From Gammaproteobacteria bacterium (GTDB lineage Bacteria; Pseudomonadota; Gammaproteobacteria; Arenicellales; Poriferihabitantaceae): a stretch of DNA of 9,993 nucleotides. The position numbers and the translations under genes are program-made. Numbering within the stretch: the first letter of the stretch is position 1; each line of letters begins with the position of its first letter. Of this stretch, positions 1-7,094 are shown piece by piece. The DNA lies in contig JAIBDK010000059.1 in assembly GCA_024679435.1 (NCBI GenBank), positions 1 through 9,993 of the forward strand, read 5' to 3'. Below the pieces are notes generated by a model, which saw only the letters and a program-made list of their open reading frames with translations, did no database searches and was not told where the DNA came from.

Positions 1-599
1 GCAGAGATCGGTTCGTCCGCCACAATAAATTCGGGATCGACCATCAACGCCCTGGCAATGCTTATTCTTTGTCTCTGCCCACCTGAAAACTCATGGGGGA
101 AACGTCCCCCCCATCCTGCATCCACTCCCACGGACTCCATCACTTCTGCGACTTTCTGCTTGTGTTGGTCACCACTCAAATCTCGAAAATGAAATCGAAC
201 CGGTTCCAGCAATGTCGCCGCAACCGTTTTCCGAGGATTGAGAGATGCATAAGGATTCTGAAAAATCATCTGCATTTTCTTGCGATAAGGCAACAAATCA
301 CCGCGTCCTAGCTGATCAATCCTCTCACCCTGATATTTAACCTCTCCACTTGTAGGAGACAGCAATCCCATAATCGTTCTCCCTACGGTGGTTTTACCAC
401 AGCCACTCTCTCCTACAAGGCATAACGCTTCGCCTTTCTGAATGTCGAGATTGATACCATTCAACGCTTTGACGTATTCCGTTTTTCTTGTGACTTTCCC
501 GCCACTGAAAGACAGTTGATCAAGAAAGCCACCGGAGACATTAAAGTGGCGATAAAGGTCATGGGTGGAAAGCAGGGAATTGTTATCCGGATTACTCAT
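1..599 (-). CDS. dppF: Peptide ABC transporter ATP-binding protein, DppF/OppF-like (partial, C-terminus beyond window)
   Basis: This is the second ATPase of a dipeptide/oligopeptide importer; it would sit on the cytoplasmic face, pair with the DppD-like ATPase and power peptide uptake. Only the first 199 codons are present; the frame runs open off the left edge. Visible motifs are Walker A GESGCGKT (residues 63-70), the Q-loop in MIFQNP (Gln114), the signature FSGGQRQR (171-178) and Walker B FIVADEP (191-197). The QNPYASLNPR stretch after the Q-loop is typical of the DppF/OppF branch. The H-loop and the C-terminal oligopeptide domain lie outside the window. ATG at 597-599 is the only good start, since an in-frame stop lies at 624-626 and no other start codon falls between. 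It is preceded by only a weak A-rich ribosome site. The gap to the dppD stop is 70 bp, with no terminator seen, so it is likely co-transcribed. Family assignment is firm; the peptide class is not known. Confidence 0.95.
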   Translation of the reverse strand, partial: MSNPDNNSLLSTHDLYRHFNVSGGFLDQLSFSGGKVTRKTEYVKALNGINLDIQKGEALCLVGESGCGKTTVGRTIMGLLSPTSGEVKYQGERIDQLGRGDLLPYRKKMQMIFQNPYASLNPRKTVAATLLEPVRFHFRDLSGDQHKQKVAEVMESVGVDAGWGGRFPHEFSGGQRQRISIARALMVDPEFIVADEPIS

Positions 600-669
600 T
601 CTTTTTGTGGTTAATTGCTCTTTTTAGCGGCTACGGATTTTGGGGAATATGCATGATCGAACACCAAAA

Positions 670-1641
670 TTAGTCGTATTGAATCGGAAAATGACAGGCG
701 ATCAGACGTTCTTCCCGCTTTGCCAAGTCCGGCAGTCTGGATCTGCAAACATCCTGAATATAACGACATCGATTATGAAATGGACAGCCTGAAGGAATAT
801 CCTGAAGTGATGGCATAACCCCGGGAATCTGATTGAGTTTCTCGCCAGGCGTAGTCATCTCTGGCAACGCACCTATCAGTCCTTTGGTATACGGATGCAT
901 CGGATTCTCAATAATACTGGATGTAGACCCCTGCTCGATTATTCTTCCAGCATACATCACCAGTATCCGTTGGGTCACCTGAGAAACAACCCCCAGGTCA
1001 TGAGTGATCAAAATCAATCCAACGTCGAACTCGTTACATAAATCAAGCAATAATTCCAGAATTTCTGCCTGGATAGTCACGTCCAGCGCGGTGGTAGGTT
1101 CATCTGCAACAATTAATTGCGGGTCGGTAAGCAACGCAATGGCAATAACCACTCTTTGACGCATGCCTCCCGACAACTCGTGGGGGTACTGGTCCAATCG
1201 TGTTTCCGCAGAAGGAATCTGAACTGCTTTAAGCTTTTCAATGGCGATCTTGCGGGCATCATCACGGCTCGTATCGCGATGTGCAAGAATGGTTTCTTCC
1301 ATCTGGGTACCAATGGTTAGTACCGGATTGAGCGTCATCATCGGGTCCTGAAATATCATACTGATCCGGTTTCCCCGTATCTGACGCATTAAATCTTCAT
1401 CCGCTTCAGCAAGATCAATACCGTCAAACTCAATACTGCCCGATGCTAGATAACCGGGCTTGCTGATTAGATTGAGAATGGCAAATGCGGTAATAGATTT
1501 TCCTGCGCCACTTTCACCGACGATACCTATTCTCTCGCCCTGGTTTAATTCAAAACTCACATCCCGGATAGCCGTCACCGCGCCGGTTCTCAATGGGAAA
1601 ACCACCTCGAGGTTTTTGACACTTAATAAAAGTTTATCCAT
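670..1641 (-). CDS. dppD: Peptide ABC transporter ATP-binding protein, DppD/OppD-like
   Basis: First ATPase of the peptide importer, expected to form a heterodimer with the DppF-like protein under the two permeases. The 323 residues match the usual family length. Motifs in order: Walker A GESGAGKS (42-49), Q-loop Gln98 in IFQDP, signature LSGGMRQR (156-163), Walker B LIVADEP (176-182) with D-loop TALD, and H-loop His214 in LITHDLG. The C-terminal oligopeptide/dipeptide domain follows, with HPYTKGL at 249-255. It ends in four cysteines (286, 292, 299, 316) in the CPFHNRC-type arrangement. In characterised DppD/OppD proteins such a cysteine set binds a [4Fe-4S] cluster, so a cluster here is inferred. 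The ATG at 1639-1641 is the only start before an in-frame stop upstream. It has no clear Shine-Dalgarno, which suggests translation coupled to dppC, 29 bp upstream. Confidence 0.97.
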   Translation of the reverse strand: MDKLLLSVKNLEVVFPLRTGAVTAIRDVSFELNQGERIGIVGESGAGKSITAFAILNLISKPGYLASGSIEFDGIDLAEADEDLMRQIRGNRISMIFQDPMMTLNPVLTIGTQMEETILAHRDTSRDDARKIAIEKLKAVQIPSAETRLDQYPHELSGGMRQRVVIAIALLTDPQLIVADEPTTALDVTIQAEILELLLDLCNEFDVGLILITHDLGVVSQVTQRILVMYAGRIIEQGSTSSIIENPMHPYTKGLIGALPEMTTPGEKLNQIPGVMPSLQDIPSGCPFHNRCRYIQDVCRSRLPDLAKREERLIACHFPIQYD

Positions 1642-1670
1642 GTATCGGGAAGCGTAATGACAGAACTATA

Positions 1671-2615
1671 TTATTTATCATAAAGTTTTGGATTCAGAAC
1701 ATCCCGCATCCAGTCACCCAACAAATTTATGGCCAAAATCAAGACCACCAGAATCAGGGCGGGGAAAGCCGTTATCCACCAGGAGCCACTGAAAATATAA
1801 TCAAAACCGTTGCGGATTAGAGAACCCAGTGACGGTTTCGTGATCGGCATGCCTAATCCCAGAAACGATAATGCCGCTTCGGTAATAATGGCATTTGCAA
1901 CCTGTACGGTTGAAATAACCAGAAGCGGAGATATGGTATTGGGCAATATATGGCGATAGATGATCGCCCGGGGTTTTAATCCGATAACCCTGGCAGCATC
2001 AACATATTCCTTTTTCTTTTCTGCCAGCACACAGGCTCTCACCGTTCGCGCGTACTGTGGCCATTCGGCAATCCCAATTACCAGAACAATCACAAAAATT
2101 GCATAGTTTTCATAAAACCGCAACCCAACTGTAGCCTGGAACAAAGCCAGAATAACGATGGCTACCATCAATGTCGTAAATGAAAGCTGTATATCGGCCA
2201 CACGCATCAGGAAACTATCGAGGCGTCCTCCAAAATATCCGGACACCAGTCCAATCGATATTCCAATGGTTGCCTGCAAAATTGTGGCAAAAACACCAAT
2301 CATTATGGATATACCGGTGCCATAAAGAATGGTGCTCAGCATATCCCTGCCCATCGCATCCGTCCCCAGAACGAAACGCTGATCTGCGCCGTTGCTGCCC
2401 ACGGGAGGAAGCTCAGAATCCATGATGTCAAACTGAGTCTGATCCCAGGGATCATAGGGAGCCAGCACCGGAGCCAACAAAGAAGTAATAACGAAAAATG
2501 CGACCACAGCCGCACTCACCATGGCGGTGCGGTTATGGATGAAGCTATGATAGACCAGCGATTTGCGAAACCTCTGCCATGCGCTTGATCGAACTTCCAG
2601 AGTCTGGGCCGACAT
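1671..2615 (-). CDS. dppC: Peptide ABC transporter permease, DppC/OppC-like
   Basis: Inner-membrane permease subunit that forms the peptide channel with the DppB-like subunit. At 314 residues it has normal length. A short cytoplasmic N-terminus leads to a first membrane helix at about 31-53 (OppC_N type). Next comes the conserved LGTDAMGRD motif (83-91), and then the BPD_transp_1 domain with about five more helices. The cytoplasmic EAA coupling loop, which contacts the ATPases, is seen around 206-226 (DAARVIGLKPRAIIYRHILPN-like, with the key Ala and Gly). It is followed by EAALSFLGLG (246-255), a DppC hallmark. The start is well supported: an AGGGG ribosome site lies seven bases before the ATG and overlaps the dppB stop codon. 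The gap to dppB is 9 bp, so the two are almost certainly co-translated from one message. Confidence 0.97.
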   Translation of the reverse strand: MSAQTLEVRSSAWQRFRKSLVYHSFIHNRTAMVSAAVVAFFVITSLLAPVLAPYDPWDQTQFDIMDSELPPVGSNGADQRFVLGTDAMGRDMLSTILYGTGISIMIGVFATILQATIGISIGLVSGYFGGRLDSFLMRVADIQLSFTTLMVAIVILALFQATVGLRFYENYAIFVIVLVIGIAEWPQYARTVRACVLAEKKKEYVDAARVIGLKPRAIIYRHILPNTISPLLVISTVQVANAIITEAALSFLGLGMPITKPSLGSLIRNGFDYIFSGSWWITAFPALILVVLILAINLLGDWMRDVLNPKLYDK

Positions 2616-2621
2616 TATTAG

Positions 2622-2626
2622 CCCCT
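2622..2626 (-). promoter_or_regulatory. Ribosome binding site of dppC
   Basis: The minus strand reads TAGGGGCTAATAATG here. AGGGG is the Shine-Dalgarno and its first two bases are the last two of the dppB TAG stop, so ribosomes ending dppB are already at the dppC site. It supports the ATG at 2613-2615 as the start. Confidence 0.7.
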
Positions 2627-3599
2627 ATTGCCCGGTTATCTTGACCATTGGATTAACCATACCGTAAATAATATCCACCACGGTGTTAGTGATCACAAAT
2701 ATCAAACCCACGATAATCAGATAGGCAACTATCAGGGGGGTATCAACACGGTTGATCGCTTCGAGAAACATAAAACCCATTCCGGGCCATTGAAACACCG
2801 TTTCGGTGAGAATCGTATAAGCGACCATAATACCCAGTTGCACACCACCAACAGTAATTACCGGTAATAGGGTGTTTTTGAAAGCATGAATCATCCATAT
2901 CCGTCGCTTATGCAGGCCTTTTGCCCAGGCAAATTTAACGTATTCCGTCTCCAGCACTTCCATCATTTCCGAACGGATCATCCGCACAAAGAGCGGCAGA
3001 ATAACCGAAGCCAGAGAAATACTTGGCAGTAACAGATGCTTCAATCCATCAAGGGTAAAAAGACTTGTTTTCCAGCGTCCGAGCAACATGACGGTGTCTC
3101 CTCGTCCATAGGAGGGCAACCAGCCAAGCTCGACGGCAAAAAGATAAATCAGAAAAATTGCGGTCAAAAAAACCGGCACGGATATGCCAACGATGCTGAC
3201 TCCCATCGCCACCTTTGAAAACCAGTGGTGCGGACGAATAGCCGCAAACACGCCGACAGGAACAGAAAATAAAAGTATCCAGAACGTTGCGCCAATTACC
3301 AGATCTATGGTTGCCGGCAATTTGTCCATGATAACGTCCAGAGCAGGACGTTTGAAAAAATAGGAGGTTCCCAGATCCCCCTGAACCGCATTTTTGAGAA
3401 ACCGCCCATACTGAACCATAAATGGATCATTCAGCCCCATCTCTTCTCTTAATTCATTCCGAATTTCTTCAGAGACTGACTGTCCCACCAACTCCCGCAA
3501 AGGATCGCCCAACTGATCCTGAATGGAAAAGCTCAACAAGCTGATCACCAACATGACTATTACAGCCTGACCCAATCGACGGACTAAAAACGCAAACAT
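2625..3599 (-). CDS. dppB: Peptide ABC transporter permease, DppB/OppB-like
   Basis: Inner-membrane permease partner of the DppC-like protein. Its 324 residues are typical. The N-terminus (MFAFLVRRLGQAV) is the usual DppB opening, with the first membrane helix at about 9-27. A periplasmic segment follows with GLNDPFMVQYGRFL and GDLGTSYF, both family signatures. The remaining five helices form the BPD_transp_1 domain. The cytoplasmic EAA loop is at about 218-245, including AWAKGL (224-229) and RRIWMIHAFKN, and is followed by ETVFQWPGMG. The ATG at 3597-3599 has no recognisable Shine-Dalgarno. A four-codon reading frame (3599-3613) ends in a TGATG overlap with this start. An intrinsic terminator lies just upstream, between this gene and the binding-protein gene, so expression probably depends on read-through. 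The function is secure; the substrate is not. Confidence 0.97.
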   Translation of the reverse strand: MFAFLVRRLGQAVIVMLVISLLSFSIQDQLGDPLRELVGQSVSEEIRNELREEMGLNDPFMVQYGRFLKNAVQGDLGTSYFFKRPALDVIMDKLPATIDLVIGATFWILLFSVPVGVFAAIRPHHWFSKVAMGVSIVGISVPVFLTAIFLIYLFAVELGWLPSYGRGDTVMLLGRWKTSLFTLDGLKHLLLPSISLASVILPLFVRMIRSEMMEVLETEYVKFAWAKGLHKRRIWMIHAFKNTLLPVITVGGVQLGIMVAYTILTETVFQWPGMGFMFLEAINRVDTPLIVAYLIIVGLIFVITNTVVDIIYGMVNPMVKITGQ

Positions 3600-3630
3600 C
3601 AGAGTAATTTCATAAGTTTTCGAGGTTCAC

Positions 3631-3664
3631 AAAAAAAGAAAGATGGGCCGAATCGACCCATCTT
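3631..3664 (-). terminator. Intrinsic terminator between peptide-binding protein gene and dppB
   Basis: On the minus strand the arms AAGATGGG and CCCATCTT form an 8-bp perfect stem. Inside it a U-G wobble and two further C-G/G-C pairs (CG-ATT-CG) close on a 3-base loop, for 11 pairs in total. TCTTTTTTT follows at once. The internal G-U pair would be a C-A mismatch on the plus strand, and no T-run lies on that side, so the signal works for minus-strand transcription. It begins 35 bases after the binding-protein stop and ends 31 bases before dppB. It therefore most likely lowers, rather than abolishes, transcription of the permease and ATPase genes. Confidence 0.88.
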
Positions 3665-3698
3665 GTCTCTACTTGCTAACTAGGAACAGCCTATAATC

Positions 3699-5249
3699 CT
3701 AATCCATTACCAAATCACCAAGGTACGGAAAATTCATAACGTTCACTACCTTATCAATTTGAACCCCTGATTTTGCGGCCCATGCACGATCCTGCCAGTG
3801 TAATGGGACAAATGCTGCCTCATCGTGAAGAATTTGTTCAACCCGCTGTAGCATTTCTGCACGCTTGGCGATATCGGTTACTTTCGCACTGTCCAGAATC
3901 AATTGATCAACTTCAGCGTTGGAATAGTTGCCACTGTTGTATTGACCATATCCCGTCTCCTGGTCTGGAGTCATAGCAAGAAACTCAGTAAAGTTGGCAG
4001 AATCTTCGGTGTCCGAATGCCAGCCGATCATCATAAAATCCGCAGCACGTTCGTCAAACTTTGGCCAGTACTGGGCTTTGGGCATCGTGGTGAGATCAAC
4101 CCGAATATTGATTTTAGCCAACATACCGGCTACAGCTTCAGCAATTTTAGCATCGTTAACATAACGATTATTAGGCGCCATCATGGTGGCATCAAAGCCA
4201 TCAGCATAGCCAGCTTCAGCCATTAGCGCCTTGGCTTTTTCAAGGTCATAACGCGGCTTTAACGCATCATTGTAACCGAGATAACCTTTGGGGCTCTGCT
4301 GAGCCGCTGCGGTACCGAAGTCTTTCATGATTTTCTGAACAATACCCTCGTTGTTGACAGCATACACAATTGCCTGTCGGACTTTGACGTTTGCCAGTGC
4401 CTCGTTTCTCTTCTGATTCATCTGGAAAGTGATAATCCGAGTTCCACTCATTGTCACCAGATCTGTTCCGTCATTGCTATCGATTCGGGCGAGATCAGTA
4501 GGTGGAATGGGCGCAGCAAAATCGATATCACCGGAAAGAAGAGCAGCAACTCGAGTAGGATCTTCCTTGATTGGCGTAAAGACAATTTTACTTACGTTGC
4601 CCGGAGAATCAGCATCCCAGTAGTCAGAAAATCGATCAAAAACCACTTCTACACCCTGCTCTCTCGAGGCAACGGTAAAGGGCCCGGTGCAGGATATATT
4701 GGTGGATGCAAAAGAATCACCGTGCTTGACGATCTCTCCCTTATCACGACCCCGCTCATCATTTCCGGTATAAAACTCACTATCAAGCGGAAAAATATAG
4801 GTTGCCGTATGCTCTACCAGCGGATAAGGGCCATCTGTGATTAAATCTACGGTGTAATCGTCAATGATATTTGCAGCGGTAAAGTTAACAAAAATCCCCT
4901 TGAAATCTTCGCTGGCTTTGAGACGTTCGAAAGTAAACGCAACGTCCTTGGCGGTCATTTCACGTCCAGAGTGAAACTTAACTCCTTTGCGAAGATTGAA
5001 TCGAACAGTGGTGTCATCGACACGCTCCCAGCTGCTGGCTACACGTCCATCAAAACCAAGCTCCTGATTCCATCGAATAAGCGGATCGCAAACCATGTGC
5101 GACAGTTGTAGAGTCCCACCGGATAGTTGCTCATGAATGTCCATAGAGACCGGGTCAGCATCGTAGGCCAATTTGAGGGTATTAGCCTGAAGCGGTAGAG
5201 AAAAAGCCAGAGCGGTGATTGCCCCAAGCTTGATTATCGTCTTATTCAT
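3699..5249 (-). CDS. Peptide ABC transporter periplasmic substrate-binding protein (SBP family 5)
   Basis: Periplasmic receptor that captures peptide (or a similar ligand) and delivers it to the DppBC-like channel. The 516 residues match the SBP_bac_5 family. The N-terminus is a Sec signal peptide: MNKTIIK, a hydrophobic core at about 8-20, and a likely cleavage after LQA (Ala22/Asn23). There is no lipobox, so it should be soluble in the periplasm. The family signature lies at about 71-103, with DDTTVRFNLRKGVKFHSG followed by TAKDV. Cys54 and Cys187 are the only cysteines noted in the N-terminal part and might form a disulfide, which is a guess. The start has a good GGAG ribosome site. The gene leads the operon, and a terminator follows it. 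Ligand range is unclear: it does not look especially close to E. coli DppA, so peptides, glutathione-like or other family 5 ligands remain possible. Confidence 0.96.
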   Translation of the reverse strand: MNKTIIKLGAITALAFSLPLQANTLKLAYDADPVSMDIHEQLSGGTLQLSHMVCDPLIRWNQELGFDGRVASSWERVDDTTVRFNLRKGVKFHSGREMTAKDVAFTFERLKASEDFKGIFVNFTAANIIDDYTVDLITDGPYPLVEHTATYIFPLDSEFYTGNDERGRDKGEIVKHGDSFASTNISCTGPFTVASREQGVEVVFDRFSDYWDADSPGNVSKIVFTPIKEDPTRVAALLSGDIDFAAPIPPTDLARIDSNDGTDLVTMSGTRIITFQMNQKRNEALANVKVRQAIVYAVNNEGIVQKIMKDFGTAAAQQSPKGYLGYNDALKPRYDLEKAKALMAEAGYADGFDATMMAPNNRYVNDAKIAEAVAGMLAKINIRVDLTTMPKAQYWPKFDERAADFMMIGWHSDTEDSANFTEFLAMTPDQETGYGQYNSGNYSNAEVDQLILDSAKVTDIAKRAEMLQRVEQILHDEAAFVPLHWQDRAWAAKSGVQIDKVVNVMNFPYLGDLVMD

Positions 5250-5257
5250 ATTAAATT

Positions 5258-5261
5258 CTCC
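5258..5261 (-). promoter_or_regulatory. Ribosome binding site of the peptide-binding protein gene
   Basis: Minus strand reads TTGGAGAATTTAATATG. GGAG lies eight bases before the ATG at 5247-5249, in an A+T-rich, probably unstructured context. This is the clearest ribosome site of the left operon and fits strong expression of the binding protein. Confidence 0.75.
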
Positions 5262-5307
5262 AATTTTTAATGAACTATTTTGAAATACAGATGTGATTTT
5301 AATTCAG

Positions 5308-5332
5308 GGATGAGAGTAATTTTTATTCATCC
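5308..5332. repeat. Inverted repeat in leader of the peptide operon
   Basis: GGATGA (5308-5313) and TCATCC (5327-5332) form a perfect 6-bp inverted repeat with a 13-base A+T-rich spacer, about 60-80 bases before the binding-protein start. It could fold in the 5' leader of the mRNA if transcription begins upstream of it. There is no T-run, so it is not an intrinsic terminator. It may be chance. Confidence 0.3.
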
Positions 5333-5333
5333 A

Positions 5334-5362
5334 TTTACATCAGACACAGCGACAAATCACAA
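5334..5362 (-). promoter_or_regulatory. Weak sigma70-type promoter candidate for the peptide operon
   Basis: On the minus strand, TTGTGA (5357-5362) and TGTAAA (5334-5339) are separated by 17 bases, and each matches four of six consensus positions. This would give a leader of nearly 80 bases. The alternative is TACAAT (5379-5384), a better -10 hexamer (five of six), but I see no convincing -35 at 16-18 bases from it. A promoter is expected somewhere in this 213-bp gap because an operon starts here; which hexamers are used is uncertain. Confidence 0.3.
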
Positions 5363-5378
5363 CACCGTTGGTCCATTT

Positions 5379-5390
5379 ATTGTACACAAT
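5379..5390. promoter_or_regulatory. Palindrome ATTGT-N2-ACAAT, possible operator
   Basis: The plus strand reads ATTGTACACAAT: two perfect 5-bp half-sites around a 2-base centre. The minus-strand right half together with the centre also spells TACAAT, a possible -10 hexamer. Short TTGT/ACAA dyads of this kind resemble operators of GntR-family repressors in general form. The binding protein is unknown and no regulator gene is in the window. A 7-bp A+T inverted repeat, TTAATAA/TTATTAA, lies beside it at 5398-5417. Confidence 0.4.
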
Positions 5391-5397
5391 TAAACGG

Positions 5398-5417
5398 TTA
5401 ATAATTAGTTTTATTAA
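5398..5417. repeat. A+T-only inverted repeat in the intergenic region
   Basis: TTAATAA (5398-5404) and TTATTAA (5411-5417) form a perfect 7-bp inverted repeat with a 6-base loop. It lacks G-C pairs and a following T-run, so it is a poor terminator. It could be an upstream A+T element of the promoter or simply reflect base composition. Confidence 0.3.
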
Positions 5418-5440
5418 GGAGTTCATTGAATTATTTCAGG

Positions 5441-5461
5441 GTTAACTGACTCAGTCGTAAC
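5441..5461. repeat. Imperfect dyad immediately after livF
   Basis: The plus strand has GTTA, then ACTGA-C-TCAGT (5445-5455), then CG, then TAAC. The inner 11 bases are a near-perfect palindrome and the outer four bases also pair. It starts within two bases of the livF stop codon. No T-run follows on the minus strand, so it does not look like an intrinsic terminator. It may be a protein site or an mRNA 3' structure. Confidence 0.35.
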
Positions 5462-5462
5462 G

Positions 5463-6338
5463 TTATCCTCCAAGAAATAATTCACCAACTTTAGGATTTT
5501 GCAACAAATCATCGCCTTTGCCTGCGATGGCAAGCTCACCGGAGACAAGAACATAACCAATATCGGCAAATTCTAGCCCTTTCTTTGCGTTCTGCTCAAC
5601 CATGACAATGGTTTTGCCCTCGTTATGCTGAAGATCATGCAGAATTTCAAACACCATATCGATGAAGCGAGGCTCCAGGCCAATAGATGGTTCGTCTACC
5701 AACAATAGTTCAGGATTCATCACCAGAGCTCGAGAAATTTCCAGCAAGCGTCTCTCGCCACCGGAAAGCACCTTGGCCAGATGTTTTCGTCGTGCCGCCA
5801 GTCTCGGATACTTGTCAAATACCCGCTCTCCCGCTCTTTTAGCTTCCGCGGGTTGATCTTTCAGAAAACCACCCATCCACAGGTTTTCTTCGACGGTCAT
5901 TCCCGGGAAAATTGATTTATCCTGAAGAATATAGGCAATACCCGCTTCGGACAGTTTCTGGTTTGGAGTGAGCGCCGTGACGTCCTTCTTATCTGCTCCA
6001 CTTCCGATACTGATGTTGCCAGAAAAAATATTGGTGAACCCAAATATGGAATGCAGAATAGTAGATTTACCTGCGCCATTTGGGCCGATCAAACATAACG
6101 ATTGCTCTTTTCCAACCCTGAGATTGAAATTATGGAGAATTTCCATTTTTCCATAACCGGCATTGAGGTTGTCTATAGATACGTGAGATTCACCGTTGGT
6201 CAAAGCGTCCAGATCAGCAACTGAAATGTCCTCAACCATTTCCGCAGCCCGACGAGTAACTTCCTCAACAGAAATAACCGCATCCACCGCACCAGAGCCA
6301 TAGCCTGTGATACCTTTTGCTTTTTTATCTTCACTCAT
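5463..6338 (-). CDS. livF: Branched-chain amino acid/amide ABC transporter ATP-binding protein LivF, with N-terminal extension
   Basis: Second ATPase of the Liv-type importer, acting in the cytoplasm as a partner of LivG. The ATPase domain starts near residue 52 (VSIDNLNAGYGKMEIL). Motifs are Walker A GPNGAGKS (85-92), Q-loop Gln139 in YILQDKSIFPGMTVEENL, signature LSGGERR (191-197) and Walker B LLLVDEP (211-217). VEQN stands at the H-loop, where LivF proteins normally carry Gln. The protein has 291 residues against about 235 in typical LivF; the excess is an N-terminal segment of about 50 residues. This segment is acidic, probably helical in part (around 22-46), and of unknown role. The ATG at 6336-6338 has only a weak AGG upstream. 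Met34 is an alternative start but has no better ribosome site and would still leave an extension. It begins 12 bp after livG and is the last gene of the operon. Confidence 0.95.
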   Translation of the reverse strand: MSEDKKAKGITGYGSGAVDAVISVEEVTRRAAEMVEDISVADLDALTNGESHVSIDNLNAGYGKMEILHNFNLRVGKEQSLCLIGPNGAGKSTILHSIFGFTNIFSGNISIGSGADKKDVTALTPNQKLSEAGIAYILQDKSIFPGMTVEENLWMGGFLKDQPAEAKRAGERVFDKYPRLAARRKHLAKVLSGGERRLLEISRALVMNPELLLVDEPSIGLEPRFIDMVFEILHDLQHNEGKTIVMVEQNAKKGLEFADIGYVLVSGELAIAGKGDDLLQNPKVGELFLGG

Positions 6339-6350
6339 AATCAGAATTGC

Positions 6351-7094
6351 CTAATGGGCGCCCAGATACGCATCAATGACTCGCTGGTCGTTTTGTATGT
6401 CTTCGGGAGTACCTTCCGCAAGCATCTCACCATGGGCTAGACAATAAATTTTCTCTGCCATATTCATAATAACCCGCATATTATGCTCTATGACAAACAA
6501 CGTGATTCCAAATTCACTGTTGGCACGTTTCAAACGATCAATAAGACCATTTATCAAAGTGGGGTTAATGCCTGCCGTAGGCTCGTCCAGCAGCAACGCC
6601 GCAGGTTCGTTCATCAAGGCCATGGCAAATTCCAGTAACTTTTGTTGCCCGAATGAGAGGGAACCCGCCGTGAGAAACCTTTTTTCATATAAACCAACAA
6701 ACTCAAGCAGCCTGTCTGTTTTTTCGTAATCTCCTTCACCGTTGCGATTAAATGATTCTAGAAATTTCATTTTCCGGTGAGGTAGAGAAATAAGCATATT
6801 TTCCACACAGTTCATTGCGCCGTATATTCGGGTCTGTTGAAACGTTCTGATCAGACCCAGTCTCGCAATTTCCTGTACTGGCTTTTCTGAAATTTCCTGA
6901 CCTTCAAATTTGATTGAACCAGAATCCACCGGATGATAGCCAACGATTGAATTAAATAGTGTTGTCTTTCCCGAGCCGTTGGGGCCAATGAGACCCGTTA
7001 TCCCACCTTGCTTGACTGCCATGGACACATCCTTATTAGCAATGACACCTCCATAGGATTTACTGACACGGGTTACCTCAATAATCGAACTCAT
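6351..7094 (-). CDS. livG: Branched-chain amino acid/amide ABC transporter ATP-binding protein LivG
   Basis: First ATPase of the Liv-type importer. At 247 residues it has the normal LivG length. Seen motifs are Walker A GPNGSGKT (37-44), the RTFQQTRIYGAMNCVENM region with Q-loop Gln86, and the signature LSFGQQK (146-152), a LivG-like variant of LSGGQ. Walker B ALLLDEP (166-172) is followed by TAGINP, and the H-loop is His204 in VIEHNM. The LivG-specific GINP after Walker B and the C-terminal VIDAYLG are both present. The ATG overlaps the livM TGA by four bases (ATGA), and GGAG stands seven bases upstream inside livM, so translation is coupled. With LivF it forms the ATPase pair beneath LivH and LivM. 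The family call is secure; the amino acid or amide carried is not evident. Confidence 0.97.
   Translation of the reverse strand: MSSIIEVTRVSKSYGGVIANKDVSMAVKQGGITGLIGPNGSGKTTLFNSIVGYHPVDSGSIKFEGQEISEKPVQEIARLGLIRTFQQTRIYGAMNCVENMLISLPHRKMKFLESFNRNGEGDYEKTDRLLEFVGLYEKRFLTAGSLSFGQQKLLEFAMALMNEPAALLLDEPTAGINPTLINGLIDRLKRANSEFGITLFVIEHNMRVIMNMAEKIYCLAHGEMLAEGTPEDIQNDQRVIDAYLGAH

Noticed and set aside
600..669. Possible hairpin TTTTGG/CCAAAA between dppD and dppF
   Set aside because: The loop would be about 20 bases, the stem is short and no T-run follows; not a terminator.
3903..4226. 107-codon plus-strand reading frame
   Set aside because: Fully antisense within the family 5 binding-protein gene, with no ribosome site or domain; shadow of a conserved coding region.
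5351..5365. Possible CRP-like half-site TGTGA in the intergenic region
   Set aside because: Only one half matches; the expected TCACA partner is not at the proper spacing.
5340..5426. 28-residue minus-strand frame in the intergenic region (MNSLIKLIINRL...)
   Set aside because: It has no Shine-Dalgarno, a composition explained by A+T richness, and it runs through the palindrome and promoter candidate. Not enough to call a gene.
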